NCBI GenBank assembly: GCA_011391155.1
Contig: JAABRA010000154.1
Coordinates: 1 to 34,579, forward strand
Direction: 5' to 3'
DNA: 34,579 nt
Origin: Burkholderiales bacterium
Lineage (GTDB): Bacteria; Pseudomonadota; Gammaproteobacteria; Burkholderiales; Burkholderiaceae_C
The notes below the pieces were generated by a model, which saw only the letters and a list, made by a program, of their open reading frames with translations, was not told the DNA's origin and ran no database searches. The position numbers were made by a program, and so were the translations under genes. This document shows positions 10,675 to 19,814 of this stretch, piece by piece. The stretch's first letter is position 1. Each line of letters starts with the position of its first letter.

Positions 10675-12005
10675 CAAGAAAATACTTTGGAACCGATGGT
10701 ATTCGCGGCACCGTGGGCCAGCCGCCGATCACGCCGGACTTCGTGTTGCGCCTCGCGCATGCGGTGGGCCGCGTGCTGAAGCGGACCGAGGGGCACCCCA
10801 CTGTGCTGATTGGCAAGGACACCCGCATATCGGGCTACATGCTGGAGAGCGCGCTCGAATCGGGTTTCAACTCCGCAGGCGTCGATGTGGTGCTGCTCGG
10901 CCCGGTGCCGACGCCGGCCGTGGCCTATCTCACCCGCGCGCTGCGCGCCAGCCTGGGCGTGGTCATCAGCGCCAGCCACAATCCCTTTCCGGACAACGGC
11001 ATCAAGTTCTTCAGTGCGCAGGGGGCCAAGCTGCCCGACGACTGGGAGCGTGCCGTTGAGGCGGCGCTGGAGGAAGCGCCGGTCTGGGTGGATTCGGCCA
11101 GCTTGGGCAAGGCGCGCCGCCTGGACGACGCGGCCGGCCGCTACATCGAGTTCTGCAAAAGTACCTTTGCCAACGACCTCACGCTCAAGGGCCTGAAGAT
11201 CGTCGTGGACGCCGCCCACGGCGCGGCCTATCACATCGCGCCCAAGGTGTTTCACGAACTCGGTGCCGAGGTGATTGCCATCGGTTGCGCGCCGGATGGG
11301 CTGAACATCAATCACGAGGTGGGCGCGACCCATCCGCAGGCGCTGGTGGAGGCCGTCCGGGCAAACGGCGCCGACTACGGAGTGGCGCTGGACGGCGATG
11401 CAGACCGCTTGCAAGTGGTCGACGCCAGCGGGCGCCTGTACAACGGCGACGAACTGCTCTACCTCATGGTGGCGGACCGCATTGCGCGCGACGAAGATGT
11501 CCCGGGTTGCGTGGGCACGCTGATGACCAACAAGGCGGTTGAAGTGGCGCTCAAGGCGCGGGGCATCCGCTTCGTACGGGCCAGGGTGGGCGACCGTTAC
11601 GTGTTGGAAGAATTGAAACAACGACACTGGATTCTGGGCGGCGAGGGCTCCGGGCACCTGCTGGCGCTGGACAAGCACACCACCGGTGACGGGCTCATCA
11701 GCGCGTTGCAGGTGCTGCAGGCCTGCGTGGGCAGCGGCAAGACCCTGCCTGAACTGCTGGCCGGCGTGACCCTGTTTCCGCAAACCCTGCTCAACGTGCA
11801 TCTGCAGCCGGGCCAGGACTGGCGCACCAACACCCGCTTGGCCGATGAAACGCTGGCGGTCGAAACGGAACTCGGCGACAGTGGCCGTGTGCTGATCCGC
11901 GCCAGCGGCACGGAGCCCCTGCTGCGCGTGATGGTGGAGGCGAGGGACCCGACGGTGGCCAGGGCCTGCGCCGAGCGCCTGGTCGAGGCGGTCCGCGCGG
12001 GCTGA
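10671..12005 (+). CDS. glmM: phosphoglucosamine mutase
   Basis: GlmM converts glucosamine-6-phosphate to glucosamine-1-phosphate, the step before UDP-GlcNAc and so before peptidoglycan and lipopolysaccharide. The 444-residue product (E. coli 445) is a four-domain alpha-phosphohexomutase starting [10 protein letters not shown]. The phosphorylated serine is Ser102 in [17 protein letters not shown]. The metal-binding loop is DGDADR, the sugar-binding loop GGEGSGH, and the phosphate-binding loop [14 protein letters not shown]. Its ATG overlaps the folP stop by 4 nt, which implies translational coupling; folP-glmM adjacency is also seen in E. coli. Confidence 0.98.
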   Translation: MTRKYFGTDGIRGTVGQPPITPDFVLRLAHAVGRVLKRTEGHPTVLIGKDTRISGYMLESALESGFNSAGVDVVLLGPVPTPAVAYLTRALRASLGVVISASHNPFPDNGIKFFSAQGAKLPDDWERAVEAALEEAPVWVDSASLGKARRLDDAAGRYIEFCKSTFANDLTLKGLKIVVDAAHGAAYHIAPKVFHELGAEVIAIGCAPDGLNINHEVGATHPQALVEAVRANGADYGVALDGDADRLQVVDASGRLYNGDELLYLMVADRIARDEDVPGCVGTLMTNKAVEVALKARGIRFVRARVGDRYVLEELKQRHWILGGEGSGHLLALDKHTTGDGLISALQVLQACVGSGKTLPELLAGVTLFPQTLLNVHLQPGQDWRTNTRLADETLAVETELGDSGRVLIRASGTEPLLRVMVEARDPTVARACAERLVEAVRAG

Positions 12006-12053
12006 GCGGCGCTGCCCCTCAGCCCTTGATCGTTCGATCCGGCTGCCGTCGCC

Positions 12054-13346
12054 ATGGCCTTCAATTTGCCCGACCTGCCCGCCCTGCGCGGGCATGGTGC
12101 CGTGGACTGGGTCATCGTGGCCATCTTCACCACGGTGTACGTCGGCATGTTCCTGGGCGGGCTGCCGCGGCTGAAGCTCGATCGTGCCGGTGTGGCGCTG
12201 CTGGGCGCGATCGCGATGATCGGACTGGGCGTGCTGAGCACCGAGCAGGCGGCGAAATCGGTGGATCTGCCGACGCTCCTGCTGCTGTTTTCGTTCATGG
12301 TGGTGTCGGCGCAGATGCGCCTGGGTGGGTTCTACAGCGCGGTCACGCGGCGCGTGGCAGCGCTGCCGCTGTCGCGCGCCGGCCTGCTCGCGGCGCTGAT
12401 ATCGGTGGCCGGGGCGTTGTCCGCCATTTTTTCCAACGATATCGTCTGCCTGGCCATGACCCCGGTGGTCGCGCGCCTGTGCCTGCAGCGAAAGCTGCCG
12501 CCCGTGCCGTTTCTGGTCGGCCTGGCCTGTGCAGCCAACATCGGCTCCGCGGCCACGCTGATCGGCAACCCGCAGAACATGCTGATTGGCTCGGTCATGC
12601 AATTGCCGTTTGGCGCCTATGTGCGCCAGGCGCTGCCGCCGGTGACCCTGTGTCTGCTGGCGCTGTGGCTCTGGCTGGCCTGGGGCCCCGGGGCGCGTGC
12701 GCCGGCGCCCTTTGGGCCAGAAGCGCCCCGCTCCGGCCTGGCGGCAGCCCGCGCCGTGCCCGATGAGCCGCCCTTCGACGGGTGGCAGACGGCCAAGGGC
12801 CTGGCCGTGGCCGCAGCCCTGTTGGCGGTGTTCCTGTTCACCGCCTGGCCGCGCGAGGTCGCGGCGCTGGTGGGTGCCGGGGTGCTGTTGCTCAGCCGCC
12901 GGTTTCACTCGTCCCAGGTCATGAGCTTTGTGGACTGGGAACTGCTGGTCTTGTTCATCGGCCTGTTCGTCGTCAACCATGCCTTCGAATCCACCGGCCT
13001 GGCGGCCCAGGCCGTCGCCTGGATGGCCGGGCAGGGCGTGCACCTGGCCGATGCCGGGCCGTTGTTTGCGGTAGGCGTGGCACTGTCCAACCTGGTCTCC
13101 AATGTGCCCGCCGTCATGCTGCTGCTGCCCCATCTGGAAACACCGGCGGCCGGCGTGACGCTGGCGCTGGTCAGCACGCTGGCGGGCAACCTGCTGCTGG
13201 TGGGCTCGATCGCCAACCTCATCGTGGTCGACCTGGCCCGCGACGCCGGCATCGCCATCGACTGGAAGGCCCATGCGGTCACGGGTGTCCCCGTGACGCT
13301 CGGCACACTGGTCATCGTCTGGGGTTGGCTGCGCTGGACGGCGTGA
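12054..13346 (+). CDS. SLC13/ArsB-type anion permease (YbiR-like)
   Basis: A 430-residue polytopic membrane protein with about 10-11 hydrophobic segments. It shows the inverted duplication of the ion-transporter superfamily. The first half has LSAIFSNDIVCLAMTPVVARL and IGNPQNMLIGS (from residue 171). The second half has the matching LSNLVSNVPAVMLLLP and GNLLLVGSIANLIV. These hairpin motifs line the anion/Na+ sites in SLC13, CitMHS and ArsB relatives. The overall look is closest to E. coli YbiR, whose substrate is not established. A central hydrophilic loop (about 213-243) is Ala/Pro-rich. It follows glmM by 48 nt on the same strand. Substrate cannot be predicted: dicarboxylate, arsenite or another anion are all possible. 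Confidence 0.8.
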   Translation: MAFNLPDLPALRGHGAVDWVIVAIFTTVYVGMFLGGLPRLKLDRAGVALLGAIAMIGLGVLSTEQAAKSVDLPTLLLLFSFMVVSAQMRLGGFYSAVTRRVAALPLSRAGLLAALISVAGALSAIFSNDIVCLAMTPVVARLCLQRKLPPVPFLVGLACAANIGSAATLIGNPQNMLIGSVMQLPFGAYVRQALPPVTLCLLALWLWLAWGPGARAPAPFGPEAPRSGLAAARAVPDEPPFDGWQTAKGLAVAAALLAVFLFTAWPREVAALVGAGVLLLSRRFHSSQVMSFVDWELLVLFIGLFVVNHAFESTGLAAQAVAWMAGQGVHLADAGPLFAVGVALSNLVSNVPAVMLLLPHLETPAAGVTLALVSTLAGNLLLVGSIANLIVVDLARDAGIAIDWKAHAVTGVPVTLGTLVIVWGWLRWTA

Positions 13347-13487
13347 CCACCGCTGGTGGCGACGGCGTGCGTGCACGGGCCAAGGCAAACCGGACTTCCG
13401 TCACTTCCTCCGTTGCCCCGCGGTGGCCACCGACGATTCGTGGTCGCCCGCTGCATCACGGCTGGGCAGTTCCACCACGCGAAAAGC

Positions 13488-14711
13488 TCAGTCGGCGGTC
13501 AGGCGGCAGCGCAAGGCCAGCAAGATGGAAAAGGCAAGCCCGCCCAGCGCGGCCGTGATCCACAGGGCTCCGGCACCCCAGCGCTCTAGCGCAAGGCCAA
13601 ACAAGGGCGGCGCGAGGGCCTGGGTGAAGCGCGCTGGCGTCATGATCAGGCCCAGCCTTGCACCGTAGCCGACCGGACCAAAAAGCGCCAGCGGCAACGT
13701 GCCCTTGGCAATGGTCAGAATGCCATTGCCGGTGCCATGCAGCAGCACAAATACCGGGGCGAGGGCGCCCAGCAACGGTGCGCTGGCCAACAGCAGCCCC
13801 AATGCCCCGAGCGGGTGCGCCACGGCGGCCAGGCGGGCGGACAGCAACGGATGCAGGTGGCGCAGCAGGCCAAACTCGGCCAGTCGGCCAGCTACCTGCG
13901 CCGGCCCCACCAGCGCGCCCACGCTGACCGCGGCGGCAAGGCTGAGGCCGGCCACCTGTAGCAACTGCGGCAAATGGGTGGCCATCGCCGTGCTGATGAA
14001 CCAGGCAATGGCAAAGACGGTGGCCAGCGCCACGGCGGTAGGGGTGCCGGGGGCAGGGGGAGTGGTGCCGGCTGCGGCGCGCAGCGGATCTTCAGGAATT
14101 GCATCCCCGGTTTCACCATCATTCGGGGTGCGGGCGTGGCCGGCCGCGAGGGGGCGGCGGGGCAAGCATGCGTTGAGCGGCAACCCCACCAGCAGGTGCA
14201 GTGCCGCCCAGCCCGCGCAGGCGCCGCGCCAGCCCCAATGCGCCTCCATACAGGCCGACAGCGGCCAGCCTGCCGTGCTGGCAAAGCCGGCCACCAGCGT
14301 GATCCCGGTGATGGCACTTCGCGACCGGGTTCCATACAGCCGCACCAAGGTCGAAAATGCGGCTTCATACAGACCGCCGCCCATGCCCACGCCGATCAGG
14401 ACCCAGGCCGCAAAAAGACCCAGTGGCCCCTGCGCCAGGGACAAGGCAGCCAGTCCTGCGGCAAATGTCACGCTCGTGATGGGCAGCACCACGTGGCCGC
14501 CGTGGCGATCGATGGCGCGCCCGGTCAGCGGACCCAGCGGCGCTGACACCAGCATGGCCAATGAAAACGCCGAAAATACCAGTGGCGTGCTCACGCCCAG
14601 ATCACGCGCCATCGGCGCCGCGAGCATGGCCGGAAGGTAATAGGTGGACGCAAAGGCCAGTGTCTGGGCGCTGCCCAGCATGGCTACGGTGCGCCAGGTG
14701 CGATCGGTCAT
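13488..14711 (-). CDS. MFS transporter
   Basis: A 407-residue protein with about 12 hydrophobic segments in two sets of six around a long hydrophilic loop (roughly 195-235, Pro/Thr/Ala-rich), typical of the major facilitator superfamily. GPLTGRAIDRHGGHVVL between segments 2 and 3 is the MFS motif A region. A GVGMGGGLYEAAFSTLVRLYGTRSRSAITGITL stretch resembles uncharacterised MFS carriers. Substrate is unknown. The open frame reaches further upstream, but the ATG at 14711 leads directly into the first membrane helix. It is divergent from the GNAT gene with 27 nt between starts, and convergent with the permease gene (141-nt gap). Confidence 0.85.
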   Translation of the reverse strand: MTDRTWRTVAMLGSAQTLAFASTYYLPAMLAAPMARDLGVSTPLVFSAFSLAMLVSAPLGPLTGRAIDRHGGHVVLPITSVTFAAGLAALSLAQGPLGLFAAWVLIGVGMGGGLYEAAFSTLVRLYGTRSRSAITGITLVAGFASTAGWPLSACMEAHWGWRGACAGWAALHLLVGLPLNACLPRRPLAAGHARTPNDGETGDAIPEDPLRAAAGTTPPAPGTPTAVALATVFAIAWFISTAMATHLPQLLQVAGLSLAAAVSVGALVGPAQVAGRLAEFGLLRHLHPLLSARLAAVAHPLGALGLLLASAPLLGALAPVFVLLHGTGNGILTIAKGTLPLALFGPVGYGARLGLIMTPARFTQALAPPLFGLALERWGAGALWITAALGGLAFSILLALRCRLTAD

Positions 14712-14738
14712 CGGTACATTGTGCTTTACGCTCGGGGC

Positions 14739-15227
14739 ATGAACGCCATCACCGTCATTGCCGCCGACTACGCCGATCCCGTGCACGCACAGGCCCTTGT
14801 CACCCTGCTGGACGCCTACGCCCGCGACCCGGCCGGCGGTGGAACGCCTTTGCTGGACCACGCCAAAACCCACCTCGCGCGCGAACTCGCTGCCCGGCCG
14901 CAAGCGTTCAGCGTCCTGGCCTTCGACGGCCAGGCCGCCGTGGGTCTGGTCAACTGTTTCGAAGGCTTTTCCACCTTCGCCTGCCGCCCGCTGGTCAATG
15001 TGCACGACCTGGTGGTGGCGGCCAGCCACCGTGGTCAGCGCGTGGGCGAGCAGATGCTCGCCGAGGTGGAGCGACTCGCCCGCGTGCGCGGCGCCTGCAA
15101 GCTCACGCTGGAAGTGCTCTCGGCCAACACCCCTGCGCTGCGCCTGTACGAACGCACGGGCTTCGCCGCGTACCAGCTCGACCCGGTCATGGGGACGGCG
15201 CGCTTTCTGCAGAAGTCCCTGGATTGA
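14739..15227 (+). CDS. GNAT family N-acetyltransferase
   Basis: A 162-residue single-domain acetyltransferase. The acetyl-CoA pyrophosphate-binding loop is visible as HRGQRVGEQML, preceded by strand 4 VNVHDLVVAASH. The C-terminal LTLEVLSANTPALRLYERTGFAAY is the classic GNAT motif B with its conserved Asn and Tyr. The substrate may be a small molecule or a protein N-terminus; the sequence does not say. The ATG at 14739 is chosen; an in-frame GTG at 14721 would add six residues and sits closer to the divergent MFS gene. The gene stands alone before a 359-nt gap. Confidence 0.88.
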   Translation: MNAITVIAADYADPVHAQALVTLLDAYARDPAGGGTPLLDHAKTHLARELAARPQAFSVLAFDGQAAVGLVNCFEGFSTFACRPLVNVHDLVVAASHRGQRVGEQMLAEVERLARVRGACKLTLEVLSANTPALRLYERTGFAAYQLDPVMGTARFLQKSLD

Positions 15228-15315
15228 CGTGGGGCGGTTTTTTGCGCGCCCCCGCGTTTGACCAGAAAAACATGATCCAAATTGACGCTAACCCAGCGTG
15301 ATATGGCCGTAGTTT

Positions 15316-15332
15316 GCTATATATCTTGATTG
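15316..15332 (+). repeat. AT-rich GCTAT element, copy C (upstream of sucA)
   Basis: GCTATATATCTTGATTG, preceded by TAGTTT, in the gap before sucA. Same type as the AT-rich stretches at 5511, 10625, 28091 and 28140. It is the only intergenic copy in the window. Confidence 0.35.
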
Positions 15333-15440
15333 ATGCAGGGCATCGGGAACCCGTAGCCATCAGGCTTCGGAATCAGCAGAACATTCACCTCGCGCGTGCA
15401 GGTACCTGAGTCGCGTACGCTGAATCGCCGGGGCTGTCAG

Positions 15441-15467
15441 TTGTGTGCAGGATTTCGGTGGCAAAAT
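15441..15467 (+). promoter_or_regulatory. candidate sucA promoter
   Basis: TTGTGT (15441-15446) and CAAAAT (15462-15467) are -35- and -10-like hexamers separated by 15 nt, slightly short. Transcription would start near 15474 and give a leader of about 110 nt before the sucA ATG. Weak evidence from motif and position. Confidence 0.3.
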
Positions 15468-15586
15468 CCTTGGGTTTACCAGGCCCTTCCTAAGCCACAG
15501 TCGCATCCGCAGATCGGTTCAGCCGTGCCGCGGGAGGTATTTCAACCAGCTAACGTTCCCTGAAGGGGAATTGAGGTCAGCGAAAA

Positions 15587-18454
15587 ATGAGTGAGACCAA
15601 GTCTGTCTACGCCGCCTACAGCGGCAATACCTATCTCTTCGGAGGCAATGCGCCTTACGTCGAAGAGATGTACGAGAACTACCTTTCCAACCCGGGCAGC
15701 GTGCCGGACACGTGGCGCAGCTATTTCGATGCGTTGCAGAACGTGCCGGCGGGCGACGGCAGTGACTCCAAGGACGTCCCCCACCTGCCGGTGATCAACG
15801 CATTTGCCGAGCGCGCCAAGCAGGGCGGCACCAAGGTAGTGCAGGCCAGTGCCGACGCGGAAATGGGCCGCAAGCGCACGGCGGTGCAACAGTTGATTGC
15901 GACCTACCGCAACGTGGGCCAGCGCTGGGCTGATCTGGATCCGCTGCAACGCACCGAGCGCCCGGCCATTCCGGAGCTGGAGGCCTCGTTCTACGGGTTC
16001 AGCGACGCCGACCAGGAGGCCGTTTTTGACACCAGCAACACCTTCTTCGGCAAGGACCGCATGCCGCTGCGCGAGCTGCTCAATGCGCTGCGCGAAACCT
16101 ACTGCGGCACCATCGGCGCCGAATACATGTACATCACCAACCAGGCTGAGAAGCGCTGGTGGCAGCAGAAGCTGGAGAGCATCCGCAGCAAGCCGAGCTT
16201 CAACAGCGAGCAGAAGAGGCACATCCTGGACCGCCTGACGGCGGCCGAGGGCCTGGAGCGCTTCCTGCACACCAAGTTCGTCGGACAGAAGCGCTTCTCG
16301 CTCGAAGGCGGCGAGAGCTTCATTGCCGCCATGGACGAGCTGATCCAGTCCGCCGGCGTCCGGGGCGTGCAGGAAATCGTGATCGGCATGGCCCACCGGG
16401 GCCGCCTCAACGTGCTGGTCAACACCCTGGGCAAGATGCCCGGCGACCTGTTTGCCGAGTTCGACCACACCGCGCCTGAAGACCTGCCGGCCGGAGACGT
16501 CAAGTACCACCAGGGCTTCAGCTCCGATGTCACCACGCCTGGCGGTCCGGTGCACCTGTCGCTGGCGTTCAACCCGTCGCACCTGGAGATCGTCAATCCG
16601 GTGGTCGAAGGCTCGGTGCGCGCCCGCATGGACCGCCGGGGCGACCGCCTGGGCAACCAGGTGCTGCCGGTGCTGGTGCATGGCGACGCAGCCTTCGCGG
16701 GCCAGGGCGTGAATCAGGAAACGCTGGCGTTGGCGCAGACCCGCGGTTACACCACGGGTGGCACGGTGCATCTCATCATCAATAACCAGATCGGCTTTAC
16801 CACGTCGGATCCGCGTGATTTGCGTTCCACCCTGTACTGCACAGACATCGTCAAGGGCGTCGAGTCCCCGGTGCTGCATGTCAACGGCGACGATCCCGAG
16901 GCTGTGGTGCTGGCAACCCGGCTGGCGCTGGACTACCGGCTGGAGTTCCGCAAGGATGTCGTGGTGGACATCATTTGCTTCCGCAAGCTGGGCCACAACG
17001 AGCAGGACACGCCCGCCCTGACCCAGCCGCTGATGTACAAGAAAATTGGCGCGCACCCCGGCACCCGCAAGCTGTACGCTGACCGCCTGGCTTCCCAGGG
17101 TCTGGGCGAGACGCTGGGCGACGACATGGCCAAGGCCTTCCGCGCCGCCATGGACGCCGGCAAGCACACGGTGGACCCGGTGTTGACCAACTTCAAGAGC
17201 AAGTACGCGGTGGACTGGTCCCCCTTCCTCGGCAAGAAATGGACCGATGTATCCGACACCGCCATTCCCATGGCTGAATGGAAGCGACTGGCCGAGAAGA
17301 TCACGACGATTCCCGAAAGCGTGACACCCCACCAGCTGGTCCGCAAGGTATACGACGACCGCGCCGCGATGGGCCGGGGCGACATTCCGGTGGACTGGGG
17401 CATGGGCGAGCACATGGCCTTTGCCTCGCTGGTGGCCAGCGGTTATCCGGTTCGCCTTTCGGGTGAGGACTGCGGTCGTGGCACCTTCACCCACCGCCAT
17501 GCCGTGATTCACGACCAGAAACGCGAGAAGTGGGATGTCGGCACGTATGTGCCGCTGGAGAACGTGGCGGAGAACCAGGCGCCTTTCGTGGTGATCGACT
17601 CCATCCTGTCCGAAGAGGCGGTGTTGGGCTTCGAGTACGGCTACGCATCGAATGACCCGAACACGCTGGTGATCTGGGAAGCTCAGTTTGGCGACTTTGC
17701 CAACGGCGCCCAGGTGGTCATTGACCAGTTCATCGCCTCCGGCGAAGTCAAGTGGGGCCGGGTCAACGGTTTGACGCTGATGCTTCCGCACGGTTACGAA
17801 GGGCAGGGGCCGGAACACAGCTCGGCGCGCCTGGAACGCTTCATGCAACTGTCGGCCGACACCAACATGCAGGTCGTGCAGCCCACCACGGCCAGCCAGA
17901 TCTTCCACATCCTGCGCCGCCAGATGGTGCGCAACCTGCGCAAACCGCTGATCATCATGACCCCGAAGTCCTTGCTGCGGGCCAAGGACGCGGCTTCTCC
18001 CCTGAGTGAGTTCACCAAGGGGAGCTTCCAGACGGTCATTCCTGAGAACAAGGCGCTCAAGGCCGACAAGGTCAAGCGGGTTATCGCCTGTTCGGGCAAG
18101 GTGTACTACGACTTGGTCAAGAAGCGCGAGGAAAAGGGCGCCGACGACGTCGCCATCCTGCGTGTGGAGCAGCTCTATCCGTTCCCGCACAAGGTGTTTG
18201 CCGCCGAACTGAAGAAGTACCCTCATGCCACCGAAATCATGTGGTGTCAGGACGAGCCGCAAAACCAGGGCGCCTGGTTCTTCATCCAGCACAACATTCA
18301 CGAGAACATGCTCGAAGGCCAGCGGCTGGGCTATTCCGGCCGCGCCGCTTCGGCTTCGCCGGCCGTAGGCTATTCGCACCTGCACCAGGAACAGCAGAAA
18401 GCGCTGGTCGAAGGCGCCTTTGCCAAGCTGAAGGGCTTCATCCTCACCAAATAA
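15587..18454 (+). CDS. sucA: 2-oxoglutarate dehydrogenase E1 component
   Basis: SucA is the thiamine-diphosphate enzyme that decarboxylates 2-oxoglutarate and passes the succinyl group to the lipoyl arm of SucB. The 955-residue product (E. coli 933) has the N-terminal E2-binding segment (YLFGGNAPYVEEMYENYL). The TPP domain shows HRGRLNVLVNTLGK, GDAAFAGQGVNQE and NNQIGFTTS. The transketolase-like middle domain has GEDCGRGTFTHRHAV and GYEGQGPEHSSARLERF, and a C-terminal domain ends RAASASPAVGYSHLHQEQQ. AGGT lies 9 nt before the ATG at 15587. sucB follows after 45 nt, lpdA and zapE after that, so all complex subunits are encoded together. Confidence 0.99.
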   Translation: MSETKSVYAAYSGNTYLFGGNAPYVEEMYENYLSNPGSVPDTWRSYFDALQNVPAGDGSDSKDVPHLPVINAFAERAKQGGTKVVQASADAEMGRKRTAVQQLIATYRNVGQRWADLDPLQRTERPAIPELEASFYGFSDADQEAVFDTSNTFFGKDRMPLRELLNALRETYCGTIGAEYMYITNQAEKRWWQQKLESIRSKPSFNSEQKRHILDRLTAAEGLERFLHTKFVGQKRFSLEGGESFIAAMDELIQSAGVRGVQEIVIGMAHRGRLNVLVNTLGKMPGDLFAEFDHTAPEDLPAGDVKYHQGFSSDVTTPGGPVHLSLAFNPSHLEIVNPVVEGSVRARMDRRGDRLGNQVLPVLVHGDAAFAGQGVNQETLALAQTRGYTTGGTVHLIINNQIGFTTSDPRDLRSTLYCTDIVKGVESPVLHVNGDDPEAVVLATRLALDYRLEFRKDVVVDIICFRKLGHNEQDTPALTQPLMYKKIGAHPGTRKLYADRLASQGLGETLGDDMAKAFRAAMDAGKHTVDPVLTNFKSKYAVDWSPFLGKKWTDVSDTAIPMAEWKRLAEKITTIPESVTPHQLVRKVYDDRAAMGRGDIPVDWGMGEHMAFASLVASGYPVRLSGEDCGRGTFTHRHAVIHDQKREKWDVGTYVPLENVAENQAPFVVIDSILSEEAVLGFEYGYASNDPNTLVIWEAQFGDFANGAQVVIDQFIASGEVKWGRVNGLTLMLPHGYEGQGPEHSSARLERFMQLSADTNMQVVQPTTASQIFHILRRQMVRNLRKPLIIMTPKSLLRAKDAASPLSEFTKGSFQTVIPENKALKADKVKRVIACSGKVYYDLVKKREEKGADDVAILRVEQLYPFPHKVFAAELKKYPHATEIMWCQDEPQNQGAWFFIQHNIHENMLEGQRLGYSGRAASASPAVGYSHLHQEQQKALVEGAFAKLKGFILTK

Positions 18455-18499
18455 GGCTGCTGAGACACAGCGCGCCCAACAAAACCTGAAAGAATTGAA

Positions 18500-19756
18500 A
18501 TGGCAATCATCGAAGTCAAAGTACCGCAACTGTCCGAGTCCGTGGCGGAGGCCACCCTGTTGCAGTGGAAGAAGAAGCCCGGCGAGTCCGTCGCCATTGA
18601 CGAAATCCTGATAGAAGTCGAAACCGACAAGGTGGTGCTGGAGGTGCCGGCGCCTGCAGCCGGGGTGCTGGCGGAGATCGTGGTAGGCGATGGAGGCACC
18701 GTGATGGCCGAACAGCTCATCGCACGCATCGACACGGATGGCAAGGCCGGCGCGGTGGCGGCCCCTGTCGCGGCACCTTCTGTTGCGCCCGTGGCGGCGG
18801 TAGCGGTTGCCGCGGCTTCTGGCGGTTCCATGGCCGGGGTGGCCATGCCCGCTGCCGCCAAACTCATGGCCGACAACCAGCTGGCGTCCGGCTCCGTGCC
18901 CGGTACCGGCAAGGATGGTCGCGTCACCAAGGGCGACGTGCTGGGCGCCGTTGCCGCAGGTGCCAGCCGGCCGGTTGCCGCGCCGGCGGCCATTCCCACC
19001 GGCGCACCGACCAAAGTATTGCCGCAGGTGTCCACGCCCACCGTGGACCTGGGCGACCGCCCCGAGCAGCGTGTGCCCATGACGCGTCTACGCGCCCGCG
19101 TGGCCGAGCGCCTGCTGCAATCGCAAGCGACCAATGCCATCCTGACGACGTTCAACGAAGTCAATATGGCGCCGGTCATGGAAATGCGCAAGAAGTTCCA
19201 AGACGCGTTTTCCAAGGAGCACGGTGTCAAGATCGGCTTCATGAGCTTCTTTGTGAAGGCCGCGGTGCATGCACTCAAGAAGTTCCCGATGCTGAACGCA
19301 TCGGTGGACGGCAACGACATCGTCTACCACGGCTATTTCGACATCGGCATCGCCGTAGGTTCGCCACGCGGCCTGGTGGTCCCGATCCTGCGCAACGCCG
19401 ACCAGATGAGCTTTGCCGACATCGAAAAGAAGATTGCAGAGTTCGGCCAGAAAGCCAAGGACGGCAAGCTCGGCATCGAGGAAATGACCGGCGGCACTTT
19501 CTCCATCTCCAATGGCGGCACTTTTGGCTCGATGATGTCCACGCCGATCATCAACCCGCCGCAGTCGGCCATTTTGGGTGTGCATGCCACCAAGGACCGT
19601 GCCATGGTGGAGAACGGCCAGGTGGTGGTGCGCCCCATGAACTACCTCGCCATGTCCTACGACCACCGCATCATCGACGGCCGCGAAGCGGTGCTGGGCC
19701 TGGTGGCCATGAAGGACGCGCTGGAAGACCCGTCGCGTCTCCTGTTCGACATTTGA
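18500..19756 (+). CDS. sucB: 2-oxoglutarate dehydrogenase E2 (dihydrolipoyl succinyltransferase)
   Basis: SucB forms the core of the complex and transfers the succinyl group from its lipoyl arm to CoA. In the 418-residue product, residues 1-76 are the lipoyl domain with Lys44 in ETDKVVLEV as the lipoylation site. An Ala/Val-rich linker (about 78-112) leads to the peripheral-subunit-binding domain (about 114-152, [27 protein letters not shown]). The catalytic domain (about 188-418) ends with the active-site pair His389 and Asp393 in [12 protein letters not shown]. There is a single lipoyl domain, as usual for SucB. No strong Shine-Dalgarno precedes the ATG; AAAGAA is the nearest. Confidence 0.98.
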   Translation: MAIIEVKVPQLSESVAEATLLQWKKKPGESVAIDEILIEVETDKVVLEVPAPAAGVLAEIVVGDGGTVMAEQLIARIDTDGKAGAVAAPVAAPSVAPVAAVAVAAASGGSMAGVAMPAAAKLMADNQLASGSVPGTGKDGRVTKGDVLGAVAAGASRPVAAPAAIPTGAPTKVLPQVSTPTVDLGDRPEQRVPMTRLRARVAERLLQSQATNAILTTFNEVNMAPVMEMRKKFQDAFSKEHGVKIGFMSFFVKAAVHALKKFPMLNASVDGNDIVYHGYFDIGIAVGSPRGLVVPILRNADQMSFADIEKKIAEFGQKAKDGKLGIEEMTGGTFSISNGGTFGSMMSTPIINPPQSAILGVHATKDRAMVENGQVVVRPMNYLAMSYDHRIIDGREAVLGLVAMKDALEDPSRLLFDI

Positions 19757-19774
19757 TTAATCTTGGGGGACCGG

Positions 19775-19791
19775 GCACGGCACCACCGTGC
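19775..19791 (+). other. hairpin in the sucB-lpdA gap
   Basis: GCACGG (19775-19780) and CCGTGC (19786-19791) form a perfect six-pair stem with a CACCA loop, flanked by GGG and GCCCC that could lengthen it. No T-run follows, so it is not a standard terminator. It could protect the upstream message or mark a processing site; this is inference. Confidence 0.4.
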
Positions 19792-19814
19792 GTCGCCCCA
19801 ACTGACCCAAAATC

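Larger units (their letters stand above)
15228..15586. other. intergenic region between the GNAT gene and sucA
   Basis: No complete gene is seen in these 359 nt. It holds a GC-rich imperfect inverted repeat after the GNAT stop (GGGGCG...CGCCCC around 15232-15256), a small hairpin ACGCT-AACCC-AGCGT (15285-15299), and an AT-rich GCTAT element (15316-15332). On the minus strand 15317-15436 is an open stretch of 39 codons, including EVNVLLIPKPDGYGFPMPC, that has no start or ribosome site and may be chance or a gene scrap. The last 120 nt look like the sucA promoter and leader, with a hairpin TTCCC-TGAAG-GGGAA at 15556-15570. Confidence 0.5.

Noticed and set aside
12001-12023. Possible hairpin GCTGAG/CTCAGC over the glmM stop codon
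   Set aside because: Long loop and no T-run; kept out of the feature list.
10632-13388. A 918-codon open frame antisense to glmM and the permease gene
   Set aside because: It crosses two unrelated plus-strand genes and is rich in His, Arg, Gln and Gly without domains, as expected of a shadow frame.
13421-13432. Palindrome CGGTGGCCACCG and a nearby CCACC/GGTGG hairpin in the permease-MFS convergent gap
   Set aside because: No T-run on either strand, so I could not support a terminator; the gap otherwise shows nothing.
15317-15436. A 39-codon minus-strand open stretch upstream of sucA containing LLIPKPDGYGFP
   Set aside because: It faintly recalls reverse-transcriptase sequence, but it has no start, no neighbouring fragments and a length easily reached by chance.
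15542-18529. A 995-codon open frame antisense to sucA
   Set aside because: It mirrors sucA almost end to end, has no recognisable domain or ribosome site, and is what GC-rich codon bias produces on the opposite strand. sucA motifs are unmistakable.
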